From positions 1 to 63,715 of the IMG/VR virus record IMGVR_UViG_3300036859_000316: a DNA stretch of 63,715 nt; one strand, given 5' to 3'. How positions within the stretch are numbered: the stretch's first letter is position 1; every line of letters begins with the position of its first letter. Positions 23,059 through 29,860 of this stretch are shown here, piece by piece. The notes beneath the pieces were generated by a model, which worked only from the letters and a program-made list of their open reading frames with translations, did no database searches and was not told the DNA's origin. The position numbers were made by a program, and so were the translations under genes. The stretch is from a virus.

Positions 23059-23442
23059 CTAGCCCCCGACCTTCTGCCGCTCGATCGTGTCCGGCTTCAG
23101 GACGTGCTTGCGCTTCGTCGCTGCGACCTCGCGCGTCTTCGGGTCGCGTATGTCGATGAAGTGCGTCTCGGCGATCGGGCCCTCAAGCACGACGCGGACC
23201 CGGTCGCCTTTCTTCATCGCGCCGGCGACCTTGATCTCGCCACCGGAGATCGTCAGCGTGGACTGGTCGGCCTTGCGGCCTCCGACGACGTTCATCGTCA
23301 CGTCGGCGTCGCCCTCGATCGAGAGCTGGGTCACGTCCTCGGGTGCCTGCTCGTCGGGAGCCTCGCCGGGGAGCTCTTCGGGTGGCGCAGCACCATCCGG
23401 GCTGGTCGGCGCTTGCGGGTCAGCGGTTGCGGTTGGCGTCAT
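23059..23442 (-). CDS. Hypothetical acidic-proline N-terminus protein
   Basis: ATG at 23442 after AGGAGG with 8-base spacing; 127 residues. The first 40 residues are disordered (Ala, Pro, Glu). The rest is beta rich: DVTQLSIEGDADVTMNVVGG, STLTISGGEIKVAGAMKKGDRVRVVLEGPIAETHFIDIRD. Probably an OB-like or small beta barrel domain; no recognised family. Downstream of the leader element at 23505-23530 and followed by hairpins, so perhaps an independent transcript. Confidence 0.65.
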   Translation of the reverse strand: MTPTATADPQAPTSPDGAAPPEELPGEAPDEQAPEDVTQLSIEGDADVTMNVVGGRKADQSTLTISGGEIKVAGAMKKGDRVRVVLEGPIAETHFIDIRDPKTREVAATKRKHVLKPDTIERQKVGG

Positions 23443-23504
23443 GTTCACGCCCTCCTATCTGCGGCCACGGGGCATCCCGCCGCCGCTTCGTGGGACAATG
23501 GATG

Positions 23505-23530
23505 CGTTGATTCACTAGCGGCTGAGAATA
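23505..23530 (-). promoter_or_regulatory. Candidate promoter with the GTGAATCAAC start motif
   Basis: TATTCT is read at 23530-23525 on the minus strand; GTGAATCAACG (23515-23505) starts 9 bases later. That motif recurs after -10-like boxes at 31338, 35053 and 37061. A GTG-started open frame of 30 codons runs from 23515 into the next gene; its product is not known. Confidence 0.4.
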
Positions 23531-23545
23531 CGCCGCGACGAGGAC

Positions 23546-23575
23546 GCCCTCCCGACGCTCCGGCTGACGGGGGGC
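23546..23575 (-). terminator. Hairpin after the ASCH-domain gene
   Basis: GCCCTCCCG pairs with CGGGGGGC across a 13-base loop (one mismatch/bulge), 11 bases beyond the stop at 23586. Rightward it is followed by TTTCT; leftward, the gene direction, no U-run. Possible terminator. Confidence 0.35.
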
Positions 23576-23585
23576 TTTCTCGGTT

Positions 23586-23930
23586 CTAGGGGAGGGGCCG
23601 GAGCCCGATCACCCAGACGTCGACAGGGTCGAAGCTGTTGTGCATCGACACCCAGGCCCCGAGCCATGCGCTGCGCGAGTTGAAGCCCTCGCGCCGGATC
23701 TCTTCGTCGTGAAGGTGGAACGGCTCAAGCTGCTCGCGCCGCACCGATGTCACGCGCGCCGTCCCGATAGCGGGCTTGCCACGGCCAGGGCAGACAGCCC
23801 GCTTCGCGCCGATCATGTAGCCGATCCGGCTGGGGTGGTAGGGGCTGCGCGGATTGTCGGAGACGGGCCGACGGGTGACGGTTTTGTGCCCGGTCATCAC
23901 CGCCTCGGCCAGCACCGGCCGGAAGATCAC
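23586..23930 (-). CDS. ASCH-domain (PUA-like) RNA-binding protein
   Basis: ATG at 23930; 114 residues. MIFRPVLAEAVMTGHKTVTRRPV is the ASCH start (x-F-x-P-x-x-x-x-x-V/I-x-x-G-x-K-T-x-T-x-R). The middle has GRGKPAIGTARVTSVRREQLEPF and the end AWLGAWVSMHNSFDPVDVWVIGL, matching the barrel order. ASCH proteins bind RNA and may act as transcription or modification cofactors. 4-bp overlap with rusA. Confidence 0.8.
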   Translation of the reverse strand: MIFRPVLAEAVMTGHKTVTRRPVSDNPRSPYHPSRIGYMIGAKRAVCPGRGKPAIGTARVTSVRREQLEPFHLHDEEIRREGFNSRSAWLGAWVSMHNSFDPVDVWVIGLRPLP

Positions 23931-24520
23931 GCGAGGTACTCCTCAAACGCTTCGCCCGCCCAGACGCGGATCTCGACCCGCTCGGGCTCGCCGTAGTGCT
24001 TGCGAAGGCGCTCGACGACGATCTCGGCATCGTCCCGCCAGGTAACCCCGGTCAGCGCGTCCTCGACCGCCCGCGCGAGCTTCAGGACGTCGGGCCGGGT
24101 GGTCGGCCAGGGCGGCGCGGATCCCTTGAGCTGCCCGGCGTTGCGGCCGGTGCCGAAGTGACCGGCGGGCCGGGCGCGGTAGAAGTCGAACTCGACCGCG
24201 AGCGGGCCGGGTAGCAGGGCGAGCGTAGCGACCTCCATCGCCTCGCCGACGACCTGGGCGATGATCGTCTGCCACGGCTTCGCCTTCGGGTTGGCGTCGA
24301 CGACATTCGCCTGCTTCGTCCTCGGGTTGACGAACGCCTTCTTAGAGCCGCCGGGCTGCGGGGTGCCGAACACGGTCACGGCCAGCGTCGGCCCAGATGG
24401 CCGCGAGACGCCATCGTTTCCGTTGTCAACGGAAACTCGGTGCGCATCGAGGCCGGGCAGGGGGGCGGGTCCCCCGGACGGAGCGACGGCCGCAGGGTTA
24501 TCGGGGCGGCCGTCACTCAC
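23927..24520 (-). CDS. rusA: RusA-family Holliday junction resolvase
   Basis: GTG at 24520 gives 197 residues, with a proline-rich 45-residue extension before the conserved part. The core: VTVFGTPQPGGSKKAFV, AVEFDFYRARPAGHFGTG, then RPDVLKLARAVEDALTGVTWRDDAEIVVERLRKHYG. The D-x-x-x-x-x-x-x-x-D-A-L and DDA residues are the RusA catalytic acids (about D139, D148, D158). It resolves four-way junctions after replication or recombination, before packaging. A 21-bp perfect palindrome lies in the extension part (24416-24436). Confidence 0.9.
   Translation of the reverse strand: MSDGRPDNPAAVAPSGGPAPLPGLDAHRVSVDNGNDGVSRPSGPTLAVTVFGTPQPGGSKKAFVNPRTKQANVVDANPKAKPWQTIIAQVVGEAMEVATLALLPGPLAVEFDFYRARPAGHFGTGRNAGQLKGSAPPWPTTRPDVLKLARAVEDALTGVTWRDDAEIVVERLRKHYGEPERVEIRVWAGEAFEEYLA
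24416..24436. repeat. 21-bp perfect palindrome (core CGTTGTCAACG)
   Basis: GTTTCCGTTG and CAACGGAAAC flank a central T. The 11-bp core recurs at 37270-37280 and 58712-58722. In this genome that frequency is not expected by chance. Operator-like size and symmetry; inside the rusA extension, so it also encodes VSVDNGND. Confidence 0.6.
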
Positions 24521-24688
24521 CGCGAGTCCCTTCGCGGCTGTCCGGGGAAGTCGTGAGACACACGAGGACGATCAGCATGGCGACGGTGAAGGCGAGCTTG
24601 ACCAAGTCCCAGCCGAGGCCGTCGGGCAAGGCTGCCGATCGCGTAGCCGATCAGGGCGGCCGAGCACGACCGACACGAGCCAACTCAC
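24513..24688 (-). CDS. Small membrane protein region, frame unclear
   Basis: GTG at 24688 (GTGA overlap) opens 38 residues with a hydrophobic start (SWLVSVVLGRP) but then turns arginine and serine rich, ending at 24572. In another frame, TTG at 24629 encodes 38 residues with a good membrane segment (LVKLAFTVAMLIVLVCLTT) ending at 24513 inside the rusA start. The third frame reads ALIGYAIGSLA between them. Together they look like one two-span membrane protein broken by small indels, or two overlapping small genes. Confidence 0.4.
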
Positions 24689-25026
24689 GCCGTCACCGCC
24701 TCTCGGGGTCCGAAGTGCCGATCGAGCAGGTACTCGATCCGGAAGCAGCGGGCGAAGCTCTCGACGTCGGCCGGCAGGATCCGGCGCGGGATCTCGATCA
24801 GGGCCATCGACTTTAGGTGGTGGTGGCGCTCGCATAGGAGCCATTGGTTCGCGGGGTCGCGGATCAAGTCCTCAAGATCGACCAGCAGCAGGGGGTGGAA
24901 GTGGCGCTTCAGCCGGGCCTGCGACTGCGCGATCCGCAGCCGCTGGCGGTCGATGATGTGGTCGCGCTGAAGGTAGCCCTCGCAGCGGCCGTAGCGCATC
25001 CCGGCGAGCGAGCAGCGAGGGGTCAC
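24685..25026 (-). CDS. HNH-type endonuclease
   Basis: GTG at 25026, GTGA overlap; 113 residues. RYGRCEGYLQRDHIIDRQRLR (about 11-31) gives the CE...RDHI core, and NQWLLCERHHHLKS (about 61-74) the closing CxxHHHxKS. This is the HNH betabetaalpha fold. In phages with such genes near RusA and recombination genes, they cut or nick DNA during replication or packaging. No adjacent Cys pair beyond two, typical of short phage HNH proteins. Confidence 0.75.
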   Translation of the reverse strand: MTPRCSLAGMRYGRCEGYLQRDHIIDRQRLRIAQSQARLKRHFHPLLLVDLEDLIRDPANQWLLCERHHHLKSMALIEIPRRILPADVESFARCFRIEYLLDRHFGPREAVTA

Positions 25027-25304
25027 GAGCTGCCCTCGTCGGGGTGGACGGAAAACCGATGCGCCTCGGCCACAATCAGATCGGCGTTTCCCTTGGGATA
25101 ACCGGGGCGAGTGATGTCGTGAATCGCGCGTAGCCGTTCCTCTAGCCGCTCGACCTCGGAGGCTGGGGCGCAACAATCGGGGCAGGGATGCGGCTCCAAC
25201 GGTCGGTCAGCCGTAACGGTTACGCCCGTGCCGCCGCAAATGCAGTCCGGGTCGCTCCACCGCTTCCCCTCGCTGCCTACCTTCGGCTGCTCGGCGCTAG
25301 CCAC
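25023..25304 (-). CDS. Zinc-ribbon plus coiled-coil protein with AEQPKV start
   Basis: GTG at 25304 (GTGGCTAG overlap); 93 residues. Begins ASAEQPKVGSEGKRW, close to the AEQPKVSSEGQP of the 26787 gene, with similar DNA (27 of 30 bases, 25266-25295 versus 26755-26784). A DnaJ-like CICGGTG and CPDCC pair (about 21-45) suggests zinc. Then a coiled coil (SEVERLEERLRAI) and a small C-terminus. Unknown role. Confidence 0.65.
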   Translation of the reverse strand: MASAEQPKVGSEGKRWSDPDCICGGTGVTVTADRPLEPHPCPDCCAPASEVERLEERLRAIHDITRPGYPKGNADLIVAEAHRFSVHPDEGSS

Positions 25305-25470
25305 GGAATCGCTCCACGTCGTGCCAGAACTGCTGCCGCGACTCCTCAAGGAACTTGCGAGTCAAAGGAGAGCCGAACGGGTGAGTGAAGCCGTGCCAAG
25401 CCGCACGCCACTTCGCTCGTCGCAGCGCCTTTCGTTCAGCTTTGTCCATCCGCTCCTCGCTCGTGGGCAT
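25297..25470 (-). CDS. Small basic helical protein
   Basis: ATG at 25470 overlapping the upstream stop; 57 residues; KAERKALRRAKWRAAWHGFTHPFGSPLTRKFLEESRQQF. Starts MPTS like the 25750 peptide, with matching DNA around the start. Unknown. Confidence 0.55.
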   Translation of the reverse strand: MPTSEERMDKAERKALRRAKWRAAWHGFTHPFGSPLTRKFLEESRQQFWHDVERFRG

Positions 25471-25667
25471 CAGCCGGACTCCTCCGATACCGCCGTGCGT
25501 CCCTTGGCTTCGCGCCGCAACTTCTCGGCGGCTGCGGTCAACCCTGCCGCGAGGTTGGGCAGGTGCTGTCCCGTCGCCTCGCACCACAGAGCCACGTCTT
25601 CGAGCAGGATGCGCTCCCGTTCAAGCGCGTCGGCCAGGGTGATCTGGGTCGCCGGCCACGCCATCAT
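25470..25667 (-). CDS. Small helical protein
   Basis: ATG at 25667 (ATGA overlap; second ATG at 25664); 65 residues: ADALERERILLEDVALWCEATGQHLPNLAAGLTAAAEKLRRE is one long helix with a break. Unknown. Confidence 0.6.
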   Translation of the reverse strand: MMAWPATQITLADALERERILLEDVALWCEATGQHLPNLAAGLTAAAEKLRREAKGRTAVSEESG

Positions 25668-25750
25668 GCCGCGACTCCGTGGATGATGACAAGCCACACC
25701 ACCGCCGCTGCGGCGACGAGTGCAACGGCTGCCTTGTTGCTCGTGGGCAT
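25664..25750 (-). CDS. 28-residue single-span membrane peptide
   Basis: ATG at 25750 joined to the previous gene by TAATG and to the next by ATGA. Sequence MPTSNKAAVALVAAAAVVWLVIIHG, a positively charged start and about 18 hydrophobic residues, is a clear transmembrane segment. The tight junctions on both sides suggest it is translated. Role unknown. Confidence 0.6.
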   Translation of the reverse strand: MPTSNKAAVALVAAAAVVWLVIIHGVAA

Positions 25751-25890
25751 TAGGACACCGCCTCGAACAGCTTTCCGCAATCGGTACAGCGGTAGAGCGG
25801 CGACCACTCCAGCTTCACATAGGCTGACTTGCACCGAGGGCAGGTAGGCGTCGGTCGCTCCCGCTTGGTACTCGATGATTTCTCACCCAT
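25750..25890 (-). CDS. Zinc-ribbon protein
   Basis: ATG at 25890; 46 residues. CPRCKSAYVKLEWSPLYRCTDCGKLF has two CxxC knuckles 18 apart, a classic zinc ribbon. Starts MGEKSS, like MGETST of the 26477 gene. Probably nucleic-acid binding. Confidence 0.7.
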   Translation of the reverse strand: MGEKSSSTKRERPTPTCPRCKSAYVKLEWSPLYRCTDCGKLFEAVS

Positions 25891-26158
25891 CGTCGCCTCT
25901 CTCGTCAGCCTCGGTATCGGCAGCGAGGAACGCCCAACCTGTCTCGGGGTCAATAAGTAGATCGTCCTTGGTTCCGAGGACAGCGCAGCCTTTATGGGTC
26001 GCGTAAACACGGGCAACGAATGGGTGTGCCTGCTCCCAACGGACAAGGCCCTCCGCCGTGAGTCGCTTGGTCGCGGAGGTGTCGCCCATGCCCATGTTGA
26101 TCCCCTCAGCGCCACCGGCTACCACTCGTCGCAGGAACTCGCAGTCCCGTTCACGCAT
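25883..26158 (-). CDS. Short protein ending in the shared LAADTE tail
   Basis: ATG at 26158 after a purine-rich AAGGAGAAGGAAG; 91 residues. Helical (CEFLRRVVAGGAEGINMG, ATKRLTAEGLVRWEQAHPF), ends AFLAADTEADERGDDG. The tail DNA contains an 18-bp string at 25911-25928 found exactly at 26170 and 26489. Possibly a winged-helix-like fold (MGMGDTSATKRLTAEGL). Function unknown. Confidence 0.65.
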   Translation of the reverse strand: MRERDCEFLRRVVAGGAEGINMGMGDTSATKRLTAEGLVRWEQAHPFVARVYATHKGCAVLGTKDDLLIDPETGWAFLAADTEADERGDDG

Positions 26159-26477
26159 CTTCCTTCTCCTCGGTATCGGCAGCGAGGGCGACCCACCTTT
26201 GGACCTTCTCCCGATCGCCACGTCGCTCCTCCCAGCCGGGTGAGTCATCGTGAATCAGCCCATCGCCACCACCGAGCAGGTCAACGGCGACTCGGAACTC
26301 CGTACGAACCGGCTCGGGAAGATGGGCACCCTCAGTGGTATCCGCGATAAGCGCCAGCGCCTTCGCCATTTGAGGACCGGCCCGAACCAGCGTAATCGCT
26401 CCATTGATGCCCACCGGAAGTGCTCTGAGGGCCGCTTGAAGCTCAGGCCACTTCGCCTTGGTCGATGTCTCACCCAT
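26151..26477 (-). CDS. Short protein ending in the shared LAADTE tail
   Basis: ATG at 26477 after AGGAGGAA; 108 residues. MGETSTKAKW start, PELQAALRALPVGINGAITLVRAGPQMAKALALIADTTEG helix pair, tail WVALAADTEEKEDA. Second of three neighbours with the same ending (18-bp repeat at 26170-26187). Unknown. Confidence 0.65.
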   Translation of the reverse strand: MGETSTKAKWPELQAALRALPVGINGAITLVRAGPQMAKALALIADTTEGAHLPEPVRTEFRVAVDLLGGGDGLIHDDSPGWEERRGDREKVQRWVALAADTEEKEDA

Positions 26478-26787
26478 CGGGTTCCTCCTCGGTATCGGCA
26501 GCGAGGGCGGCAAAAGCGGCAAGGGCGTCGTAAATTCGATGGCCCCACGGCTCGGTCTTGGTTAGCCGGATTTCTCTAATCGCCCCGACGACTTCCTGCG
26601 CCGTCTCGTTGAGTTGTGCCACCTTGCGCTCCAGCCGCTCGATCTCGGTGCGGGCTTCGTCGCGTTCAGCAACTAGAGCCCTAATCACCCGCAGGTGATA
26701 CTCGTGCGTCACCAGCCCCCGTGCCTCAATTTGGGATTCGGGGATTGTCGGCTGCCCCTCGCTGCTCACCTTCGGCTGCTCAGCCAT
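26470..26787 (-). CDS. Coiled-coil protein with AEQPKV head and LAADTE tail
   Basis: ATG at 26787 after GAAGGAGAAGGCAG; 105 residues. MAEQPKVSSEGQP start (as in the 25304 gene), a coiled coil (IRALVAERDEARTEIERLERKVAQLNETAQEV), tail FAALAADTEEEPDG (18-bp repeat at 26489-26506). Combines both shared ends. Unknown role. Confidence 0.7.
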   Translation of the reverse strand: MAEQPKVSSEGQPTIPESQIEARGLVTHEYHLRVIRALVAERDEARTEIERLERKVAQLNETAQEVVGAIREIRLTKTEPWGHRIYDALAAFAALAADTEEEPDG

Positions 26788-26812
26788 CTGCCTTCTCCTT
26801 CGATCACTTCGG

Positions 26813-28567
26813 TCACGACACCGCCACGAACAGGTTCGAGCTCGCTCGGATCTCGCCCCCGTCTTCTTCAATCAGACCGTTCCGGCGGAGGGTCGTGAGG
26901 GCGGCGGGGACCGTGCTTGAGGACATCGAGTAGCCGGCGCGCTCAACGAGCTCCTCCCGCACCAGGCCCTCCGGGTGCGCGTCCACTAGGGCCTCGAAGA
27001 AGGCCAGCGGGGCGGGGGTTCGTCGCAGCGCCTGGCGCCAGCCTTCGATCACCTCATCCGGTGAAAGCGGCTCCTGCGGCTCCTCACCCAGTAGGTCGAA
27101 GGCGGCATCGGACGGCTCCACTTGGCTCCCGCGCTCCACGATCAGGCCCCGGTTTCTGAGGACCGTCATCGCGGCCGGGACGGTGCTCGACTTGCGGGAG
27201 TAGCCCGAGAGGGTGACCATCTGGGAGCGGGTCATCGCCATCGGGTGCTGGCGAACCAGCGTCTGGAGGAACTTCAGCGCCGCCGGGGGGAGCTCGGCGT
27301 CGTCATCCAGCTCGGCAGCCGGAGGAGCGGCGCCCGCGGGGCGCTCGTCTGCACGGCTAGGCCGCCGACGTGGCGCTTCCGTTCGCCGCTCCGCCGGCCG
27401 TCGCTGCGGTGGCTTCCAGCCGGACACCTTCGCCAACTCACCTTGGATGCCCTGGGCCGCATCCAACATCGCACGCACGACCTCTTGGAGTTGGTCGACG
27501 ACCCCGTTCGCCAGTACCGGAACCTCGACCAGCTTCTCGACCTCGATTTCCTTCGTCTCGGCCGGGCGCTGCTCCAGGTCGTGCTCCAGCGTCTTGATGC
27601 GCTTGCGCTCGGCCGCGAGCTGCTTGCGAAGCTCCTTCGGGTCCTCGGCCTTGGCGCGCTCGATCGTCGCCGCCATTCGCTCCGTGAGTGCCTCAAGATC
27701 AACGTCGGCCCGACCCTTCGGCGCGGTGATCTTTTCGCCTACATCGGGCTCTCGCGAGGAGTCGTAAGTGCCCTTGGTCCGGATCTTGAACTCGCCGAAC
27801 ACGCGCAGAAAGGCGGGTGACATCACGTATGCCTCGCCCCGAGCAAGGCGGGGCAGGGCAGCTAGGGCCACCTTCTCGTCCTCGGGGGAGCCTTGAGCCT
27901 CGAACCAGTTGGCGATCGCCTTGCGGTCGTTCGGACCCATCAGGCGATGCACGATCAGCGTCTCGGACTGCTCCAGAACCTCGGTGTTGAGTGACGCGGC
28001 GCGCTGTGAGATCACCGCCGCACCGAGTCCCTTGCGGCGCCCCAGCTTCACCACATCTTCCACCGCCCCGATCGAGCGCATGATGTCTCCGCTGCCGCTC
28101 TTGCGAGCCCCGGTCAGTTGCGGGGCGAAGCGGTGAGCCTCGTCGATCACCACGAACGTCGCCTCCCGGCTGCCGTGGTAGAGCGCCTCTAAGAAGTCGG
28201 CCACGAAGCGGATCTGCTGGCCCTTGCGCATCAACTCCAGATCGAGCACCAGCGAGTAGCGATCCCGAACCACGAGGTCGGCGACCACCTGGCCGCCGGT
28301 CGGCTCAAGCGCCACATCGCCTTCGTGTCCGCCCAGCACCACACAGTCCAGGCCAGCGCGCTTGCCATCCCTGCTCGTGCGCAGGCCGAACCAAGCGCCA
28401 GTGGGGTCGATCACCACGAACGGCGCGTGAGCGGCCATCTCCTCGACCAGCACAACTCCGGTCGAACTCTTGCCCGTTCCTCGCTGGCCGACAATGCCGA
28501 AGGTGCGCGTGATCGCGTCGATCGGCATGGTGAGCGAGCGGGAGATGCGGAGGCTTACTGGTGCCAT
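26813..28567 (-). CDS. HerA/VirB4-like ATPase with duplicated winged helix
   Basis: ATG at 28567 gives 584 residues; an upstream start at 28672 would overlap two other genes. Walker A GQRGTGKSS (about 27-35), then FVVIDPTGAWFGL, and Walker B ATFVVIDEAHRF (about 136-147). EAQGSPEDEKVALAALPRLARGEAYVM lies in the core, as in DUF87/HerA proteins. A coiled coil follows (RKQLAAERKRIKTLEHDLEQ). The last 160 residues hold two similar winged-helix units (MTRSQMVTLSGYSRKSSTVPAAMTVLRNRGL and VREELVERAGYSMSSSTVPAALTTLRRNGL). HerA ATPases pump or remodel DNA; this one may help recombination or control. Exact role is not known. Confidence 0.8.
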   Translation of the reverse strand: MAPVSLRISRSLTMPIDAITRTFGIVGQRGTGKSSTGVVLVEEMAAHAPFVVIDPTGAWFGLRTSRDGKRAGLDCVVLGGHEGDVALEPTGGQVVADLVVRDRYSLVLDLELMRKGQQIRFVADFLEALYHGSREATFVVIDEAHRFAPQLTGARKSGSGDIMRSIGAVEDVVKLGRRKGLGAAVISQRAASLNTEVLEQSETLIVHRLMGPNDRKAIANWFEAQGSPEDEKVALAALPRLARGEAYVMSPAFLRVFGEFKIRTKGTYDSSREPDVGEKITAPKGRADVDLEALTERMAATIERAKAEDPKELRKQLAAERKRIKTLEHDLEQRPAETKEIEVEKLVEVPVLANGVVDQLQEVVRAMLDAAQGIQGELAKVSGWKPPQRRPAERRTEAPRRRPSRADERPAGAAPPAAELDDDAELPPAALKFLQTLVRQHPMAMTRSQMVTLSGYSRKSSTVPAAMTVLRNRGLIVERGSQVEPSDAAFDLLGEEPQEPLSPDEVIEGWRQALRRTPAPLAFFEALVDAHPEGLVREELVERAGYSMSSSTVPAALTTLRRNGLIEEDGGEIRASSNLFVAVS

Positions 28568-28623
28568 AGGCTGCGCCAGATCATCCCGAGCGCGAAGGTG
28601 ATCGGGTCGAGGCGGGGCTTCAC
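28555..28623 (-). CDS. 22-residue coupled small open frame
   Basis: GTG at 28623 overlaps the previous stop (GTGA) and its TAA lies just beyond the ATPase start. VKPRLDPITFALGMIWRSLWHQ is amphipathic. It could be a small coupling leader for the ATPase gene. Tentative. Confidence 0.3.
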   Translation of the reverse strand: MKPRLDPITFALGMIWRSLWHQ

Positions 28624-28883
28624 TGCTGCGCCGCCCGTCGCCCTGGTTGGCTGGCATCCTTGAGTAGCTCAACGGCCTCGATCAGCGCGTCGAGGTCGAT
28701 GGTGGCCGGGGTGAACCTGATCCCGCCGTCGTCGTGGATCGCGACCCCTTCGCTGTCCATCTCGATCCGGTAGGCGCGCTTACCGTCCGGCTGCCTCACC
28801 CTCACCGTCGCCGTCCGCTCGGCTTGCGGCGGCGGGATCGGCTGCTCGGACTCCGGCTTCGGGTCGTATGGCTTTCCCATCAT
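28620..28883 (-). CDS. Hypothetical protein
   Basis: ATG at 28883 (or 28880) after AGGAAGGAA; 87 residues. Disordered proline-rich start, then RTATVRVRQPDGKRAYRIEMDSEGVAIHDDGGIRFTPATIDLDALIEAVELL: beta strands and a helix. Unknown family. Overlaps the previous frame by 104 bp. Confidence 0.65.
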   Translation of the reverse strand: MMGKPYDPKPESEQPIPPPQAERTATVRVRQPDGKRAYRIEMDSEGVAIHDDGGIRFTPATIDLDALIEAVELLKDASQPGRRAAQQ

Positions 28884-29172
28884 CGCGTTCCTTCCTAGTC
28901 GTGCCCGACCACTTCTCGCGGTCAGGACAGGTTCCAAAGTGTGACGTGCGCAGTTGTACGCCGTGGCGCTTGGCGGCCTCGCGGGCCTTGCCGTTGAGGT
29001 TCGTGATCCTGATCGCCAGCAGCGCCCCGTTCGGGCTCTTGGCGGCGGCGACGAGGTAGTCGCCCTCGTCGGGGTCGGGCTGGCGGTCGAGCGGCATCCT
29101 CTTGCCCTTCAGCGTCCCGGCCCAGACGATCGGGGCGCCGCAGGACTGGCAGGTGTCCTCGCGCGGACTCAT
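28780..29172 (-). CDS. Zinc-ribbon protein with a long overlap into the next gene
   Basis: ATG at 29172; 130 residues. CQSCGAPIVWAGTLKGKRMPLDRQ and SHFGTCPDRE suggest a zinc site (two cysteines in a knuckle, a third later). The C-terminal 33 residues overlap the 28883 gene in another frame and are charged. The overlap is unusually long but no earlier stop exists. Confidence 0.6.
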   Translation of the reverse strand: MSPREDTCQSCGAPIVWAGTLKGKRMPLDRQPDPDEGDYLVAAAKSPNGALLAIRITNLNGKAREAAKRHGVQLRTSHFGTCPDREKWSGTTRKERDDGKAIRPEAGVRAADPAAASRADGDGEGEAAGR

Positions 29173-29357
29173 GCCGCCCCGCTTTTTCGCAGGGCGGCCC
29201 GGACTCCTGCGAGCGCCTCGTCGACGAGGTCGCGCCATTCGAGGGCGCGCACGTAGCGGTCCCACCGCCGCTCGAACTCCCGCTGAACGTCAGGCGGCAG
29301 CGGCTCAAGCGGCTCGTCATACGTGAACCACGAGACCATGCGCAGCGGGTCAGCCAC
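29169..29357 (-). CDS. Small hypothetical protein
   Basis: GTG at 29357 overlaps the upstream stop as GTGGCTGA; 62 residues. MVSWFTYDEPLEPLPPDVQREFERRWDRYVRALEWRDLVDEALAGVRAAL helical. Unknown. Confidence 0.6.
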   Translation of the reverse strand: MADPLRMVSWFTYDEPLEPLPPDVQREFERRWDRYVRALEWRDLVDEALAGVRAALRKSGAA

Positions 29358-29613
29358 CGAGCTCCCCCTGCGCCGGCGCGTCGTCGTCGGCCGGGCCCCA
29401 GCGCCACGCTTCGACCAACTGCAAGCGTTTGCGGATCGGGGCGAACGGCGCGAGCGCGAGGAACTGCGCCTCTTCGTTCTTGCGGAGCGCCGGGTCGGCC
29501 TTCCGCACCTTCTCGGCGGCAGCGGTTCGGCTCGATGCCTTGACGGGCTCACCCTGGCGCACCGCGAAGGTCCGGCCGCCGTCGAGCGAGACGAGGACGG
29601 TGTAGCTGGGCAT
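29350..29613 (-). CDS. Small hypothetical protein
   Basis: ATG at 29613; 87 residues. PSYTVLVSLDGGRTFAVRQGEPVKASSRTAAAEKVRKADPALRKNEEAQFLAL looks like a small beta domain plus helix. Unknown. Confidence 0.6.
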   Translation of the reverse strand: MPSYTVLVSLDGGRTFAVRQGEPVKASSRTAAAEKVRKADPALRKNEEAQFLALAPFAPIRKRLQLVEAWRWGPADDDAPAQGELGG

Positions 29614-29614
29614 C

Positions 29615-29860
29615 TCAGGCCTCCGTGGGGGTCGGCTCTATCAGATCACCTTCGTCGTTGACGCGCTCGGAGCGCCAGCGGGCGATCAGCGCCTCTAGCT
29701 CGTTGTCCTCGATGGTTCGGGCGTCACGGTCGTCGCTCTCGGCAAGCCACCGCAGGAAGTCCTCGGCGTGCTCCGCGCTCGGGAACGTGGTCCCGAAGGC
29801 CCAGCCGGTCACCGAGTCATACAGCGCCACGTTGGCGGGGTCAGTCAGTCGAACGCCCAT
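29615..29860 (-). CDS. Small hypothetical protein
   Basis: ATG at 29860 after GAAGGTGGAG; 81 residues. VALYDSVTGWAFGTTFPSAEHAEDFLRWLAESD, a short beta/alpha domain, then a helix. Unknown. A GTG at 29869 is an alternative start. Confidence 0.6.
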   Translation of the reverse strand: MGVRLTDPANVALYDSVTGWAFGTTFPSAEHAEDFLRWLAESDDRDARTIEDNELEALIARWRSERVNDEGDLIEPTPTEA

